A DNA stretch of 64,000 nt. Source: Listeria costaricensis. GTDB taxonomy: Bacteria; Bacillota; Bacilli; Lactobacillales; Listeriaceae. Location of the stretch: NCBI RefSeq assembly GCF_900183385.1, contig NZ_FXUT01000014.1, positions 23,246 through 87,245 on the forward strand, in the 5' to 3' direction. Under the pieces are notes generated by a model. That model did no database searches. It was not told the origin of the DNA and was given only the letters and a program-made list of their open reading frames with translations. Of the stretch, positions 61,124 to 64,000 are shown in pieces (positions within the stretch are counted from its first letter, which is position 1; each line of letters opens with the position of its first letter). Made by a program: the position numbers and the translations under genes.

Positions 61124-61915
61124 TTACAATATAGGTGTACAATTATTATGTTTTCTTCCACACTCATAGATTTTCAAGTGAATATCTTGTAATAGATTAA
61201 TACTGGTCAAAATAGCTTCCCCTCTATTTAGTTTCCTAACTTGCCCTAAAGAATTTGATTTTAAGTGATTTTGAATAGCTTTAAGTTCTTCTGATTGAGT
61301 TAGCCTATGGATCAGTAATGTTCCTATCTGACCTAATAAGATACTTGAAACATCTTGAGGGTTTTGAGTAGTTAAAAATAAAAAAACACCTTTTTTGCGG
61401 CCTTCTCTAGCAATTGATGTTAGCCCTGTATAAAAATCAACTTCAAAATTAGTAAGTTTAGTATATCTATGAACTTCATCAATGAATAATACAAATGGGT
61501 TAGGAATAGTCTTCTTATTAATTAAATAATTACTAATCAGGTCAATAATCATACCCCCTATTCCATCAGCTACTCCTATCTCCGATACATCAATATACAG
61601 GCTTGATTTTTGTTCAGAAATAAAAGCATCCAATTCATCTATCAGGCTTTTTTTATTACTATCATTATTAAAGAAATCCATAAGGCTAGTATTATTAAGC
61701 TTATATTGAACTTTTTGAACTAACCATTGATGTTGATTAAATTGAAATGCATTACTTACATATCTATCTCCTTTATTATTAACTTGATTTGTCTCTTCTG
61801 AAATCTGTAATGGTAAATCGCTTAAATTAAAATCCTTATGATTAGTTAAAACACTAGCCATATCTTGATTAACTTTAGAGACAAGCTGATCTTTTTTTCT
61901 ATAAATTCCGGGCAC
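61124..61915 (-). pseudogene. Truncated HerA/VirB4-like ATPase
   Basis: A 263-residue frame with a Walker B-like FVLFIDEVHRYTKLT, the sensor-like FLFLTTQNPQDVSSILLGQI and LIHRLTQSEELKAIQNHL, as in the C-terminal half of HerA/DUF87-type hexameric ATPases. The Walker A part and the whole N-terminal domain are missing. The frame opens at a GTG without a ribosome binding site, 35 bases from a divergent HTH gene. It is strongly AT-rich. It is most likely a fragment of a mobile-element or defence protein, cut at an element boundary near the tRNA scar. Confidence 0.65.
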
Positions 61916-61949
61916 TCCGCATTTTTTTTGAAATTGATGGAGATTTATA

Positions 61950-62165
61950 ATGAAAAATTATTCTAAACTAACTATCGATATTCACAAAATACGTTCACTA
62001 CGACTAGAACGCGGAATCACACAGGCATTCATTGCGCGCAAAATGGGGTATAAATACACTTCCGGCTATTCGAATATCGAAAAAGGCAACACTCGCCTTT
62101 CTTATCGTAATGCAGTTATTTTAAGTGAAATCTTAATGTGTGATTTAAGTGAGTTTTACAAATAA
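61950..62165 (+). CDS. Small Xre-family HTH regulator
   Basis: A 71-residue protein that is almost only a HTH_3 domain (IRSLRLERGITQAFIARKMG, then YSNIEKGNTRLSYRNAVILS). GGAG stands before the ATG. It is divergent from the ATPase fragment and upstream of the type VII cargo genes. It may regulate the island. The target is unknown. Confidence 0.75.
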   Translation: MKNYSKLTIDIHKIRSLRLERGITQAFIARKMGYKYTSGYSNIEKGNTRLSYRNAVILSEILMCDLSEFYK

Positions 62166-62431
62166 AAATAGTGTTAATTTTGGACTATTTTTCCGCATTC
62201 TATATGTAAGATTGATTACTACACTTATTAAATACCAAAATTTGACTATTACTATTTATATGTATCTTTATTTAAGGAAATATGTAGCCTTTCTTATATG
62301 CTAATCATTAAGAATTCTTGTCAAACATGGTGACACAAACGTTTTCGCACCGAAATGTTCACATAACTTTCACCACCATTCTTTATTTCATCTTCGTATA
62401 ATGAACCTAGAGAAAAAGGAAGGTGAGAAGA
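62166..62431 (+). promoter_or_regulatory. Upstream region of the type VII cargo genes
   Basis: No gene is seen. TATAAT at 62397-62402 is a good -10 box 30 bases before the first start codon. No good -35 is seen, so an activator may be needed. Confidence 0.5.
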
Positions 62432-62716
62432 ATGGGACAAGTAAAGGTGAAAGAAAGCACCATGCTGAATCATGCCAGCGAAGTCGGTGAAAGCCTAAGC
62501 GACTTTGCTTATTTGCCATTCCAAAATGGAAACATTCAGCGTTCCAAAGCGAATTCCATCGATCAGTTTCGGGATGGGATCACTACACTGATTACCGCAT
62601 TAGACGGCTGGGAAAGCTTTGTACAAGAAGATGCCTTACGAATTAAGAAACTGGGGTTAGCTTATAGTGAAAAAGATCGGGAAATTCAGAAGAAAACGGG
62701 ATTGAAGGTGGATTAA
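62432..62716 (+). CDS. Type VII secretion protein, SACOL2603/TIGR04197-like
   Basis: A 94-residue WXG100-sized helical protein (STMLNHASEVGESLSDFAYL, LITALDGWESFVQEDALRIK). It resembles the small 'type VII secretion effector, SACOL2603 family' proteins that precede LXG toxins and help their export as Lap-like partners. The ATG at 62432 is used with AAGGAAGGTG upstream. It is followed without gap by a DUF3958-like gene and an LXG gene. Confidence 0.8.
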   Translation: MGQVKVKESTMLNHASEVGESLSDFAYLPFQNGNIQRSKANSIDQFRDGITTLITALDGWESFVQEDALRIKKLGLAYSEKDREIQKKTGLKVD

Positions 62717-63085
62717 GTGAATAGTGAGCTGCAGAAAAAAGAACAACAACTTGTCCAACTTCGGAAAGAAAAGGAGCAAAAAGAAGAGGCTCTTTTAGAT
62801 TTACGAAAAGACAATTATTTATTAGAGGATGCCGAGGAAGATTTGCGCCGCATTGACCGAGAACATCAAGAAATCATGGCTCTTTTCCAGGAAGTTTGGC
62901 GTGGTCATCAAAGTCGAAATGAACAGCTTGAGATGATGGAAGATCATGCCATCTATTCACGAAAAACGAGACTGGAAGTAGATGCCGCATATGAGCGTTT
63001 GGATAAGAAAAAGCAGGCCCTCCAAAAAGACATCCAAACCACCGAAGAAGCCGAAACACGGTTGAAAAAGGAGCTGTACACATGA
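62717..63085 (+). CDS. DUF3958-like LXG-accessory protein
   Basis: A 122-residue, highly charged coiled-coil protein (KEQQLVQLRKEKEQKEEALL and following). The start is GTG right after the upstream stop, with AAGGTGG in front. Proteins of this kind lie between the SACOL2603-type gene and the LXG toxin gene, and serve as Lap-like targeting partners that bind the LXG helix bundle. Its stop overlaps the next start (ATGA). Confidence 0.78.
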   Translation: MNSELQKKEQQLVQLRKEKEQKEEALLDLRKDNYLLEDAEEDLRRIDREHQEIMALFQEVWRGHQSRNEQLEMMEDHAIYSRKTRLEVDAAYERLDKKKQALQKDIQTTEEAETRLKKELYT

Positions 63086-64000
63086 CCAAAATTGACATCG
63101 GAGAGTTAAGTGAATTTCTAAGCTTCCTCAAAAAGACCAACGCTGAAGCAAAGCCCAAAATTGAAGCACTCAAAAAAGCGGCACAAAGCTATGCCAATGA
63201 TGCTTCACTGAAAGGAAAAGCCATTGACACATCACAAGACTACTATGCGAAAGCGTATCCTGTTTTATGCGACAGTATCACGCAAGCCATGGATTTAAGT
63301 GAAGAACGCCTAGAGACCTATATCAATGACTTCCAAGCACAGGTTGATCCTTCCCCTGATGCGTATGTGGACGCAGATGGCTTGTACGAATTGGATCAAC
63401 AAATTGACCGCTTAGAACGCCGCATGGAGGACTTAGAACAAAGTCTAACCAGTTTGATGCCGTCTTTCCAGCAAGAACAAATTCGCCAACTAAGAGGCCA
63501 GATTACAGCAAAACATCGGAAAGAACAATTGAAAGAAAAGCTGTTAGATTTTGAAAGTGGCCATGCCAATTTCTTTCAGGAATACACCCAGCTAACCCGT
63601 GACATTGAAAAAAGCATCCGCACTCTACAAGCTAACGTGACCTTTAATGCGGAGACAAACACACTTGATTTTGGTAAAATCAATGTAAACCTATTGAAAG
63701 ACCTAAAGAAATATACGGGAAAACATCAACCTGAAATTCCCAATTTTGATAGCTACATAAAGATTTATCAAAGTAACCAATGGATTTTGATGAAAAACGG
63801 CGTGGTAGATGTTGAAGCAACGAATTTATACAACCAAATGATAAAAGAAGGCACACTCCCGCAAGAAGAAAGCAACGCCACCATCACGGGCAACATGATT
63901 GAGTCGCTCAAAAAAGGAAAAGACCCTATTACAGGACAAACCATTACAAAAGCCCAAACCTTTGGCGTGCTTACAACGCTCATCTTTTATTATGGTGCAG
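63082..64000 (+). CDS. LXG-domain polymorphic toxin, 5' part (runs off the window)
   Basis: 306 codons are visible, with no stop. The N-terminus (MTKIDIGELSEFLSFLKKTN) and the next ~200 helical residues form an LXG domain, the export signal of antibacterial toxins secreted by the type VIIb (Esx) system. A middle region follows (about 205-306) with FGKINVNLLKDLKKY and a Gly-Thr-rich stretch. The toxin domain and the immunity gene should lie to the right of the window. GGAG lies in front of the ATG at 63082. Confidence 0.85.
   Translation, partial: MTKIDIGELSEFLSFLKKTNAEAKPKIEALKKAAQSYANDASLKGKAIDTSQDYYAKAYPVLCDSITQAMDLSEERLETYINDFQAQVDPSPDAYVDADGLYELDQQIDRLERRMEDLEQSLTSLMPSFQQEQIRQLRGQITAKHRKEQLKEKLLDFESGHANFFQEYTQLTRDIEKSIRTLQANVTFNAETNTLDFGKINVNLLKDLKKYTGKHQPEIPNFDSYIKIYQSNQWILMKNGVVDVEATNLYNQMIKEGTLPQEESNATITGNMIESLKKGKDPITGQTITKAQTFGVLTTLIFYYGA

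Overview
The window looks like a chromosome segment from Listeria or a close Listeriaceae relative. The reasons are: LRR/internalin-type surface proteins with LPXTG or WxL C-termini, a complete lma/monocin (F-type tailocin) locus with the LmaA-type tail protein, an LPXTG 5'-nucleotidase in the same neighbourhood, a Lin1944-like SDR, a moa/moe operon, and strong AGGAGG ribosome binding sites. The species cannot be fixed from the sequence alone.

Layout. 1-13.5 kb: the 5' end of a GatD-like amidotransferase, an EAL phosphodiesterase, the anchored nucleotidase, an Mga-type regulator, an MFS exporter with a leader hairpin, a C39-type peptidase, a small LRR protein, and a minus-strand group of HAD, SDR, FAD-monooxygenase and membrane-protein genes. 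13.6-25.9 kb: the monocin locus. Tail, baseplate, fibre, holin and endolysin genes are read leftward from a promoter at about 25.0 kb, and a divergent cI-like repressor and ImmA-like pair reads rightward. There is no integrase, terminase, portal or capsid gene. The locus includes a programmed -1 frameshift for the tail-assembly chaperone and three small genes. 26.2-31 kb: an LPXTG internalin, alanine dehydrogenase and an amino-acid permease. 31.4-31.8 kb: two tandem non-coding RNAs with the three-CU-motif architecture of the Listeria LhrC family. 31.9-37 kb: a secreted LRR protein and a giant WxL internalin with repeated mucin-binding-like modules.

37.4-52.1 kb is a mucin O-glycan utilisation locus read leftward: mannose-family PTS IIC-IID, a GH151-like fucosidase, a GntR/UTRA regulator, AgaS-like deaminase/isomerase, GalNAc-6-P deacetylase, tagatose-1,6-bisphosphate aldolase, PTS IIB, a GH35 beta-galactosidase, PTS IIA and a secreted GH101 endo-alpha-N-acetylgalactosaminidase. 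The inferred pathway is: GH101 releases Gal-beta-1,3-GalNAc from mucin outside the cell, the PTS imports it, GH35 splits it, and the Aga/Lac enzymes feed GalNAc-6-P into glycolysis. Palindromic operators of the GntR protein lie over both main promoters.

52.2-55.1 kb: an LPXTG internalin behind a PrfA/Crp-like regulator that has a PrfA-box-like palindrome upstream. 55.5-55.6 kb: a Moco-riboswitch-like RNA on the minus strand, followed upstream by the moeA-mobB-moaE-moaD-moaC-moaA operon (59.5 to 55.6 kb). 59.6-64 kb: a Fic protein with a palindromic promoter, the 3' half of a tRNA-Lys-like gene (an attachment-site scar), a truncated HerA-type ATPase, an Xre regulator, and the start of a type VII secretion cargo module (SACOL2603-family protein, DUF3958-like protein, LXG toxin) that runs off the right edge.
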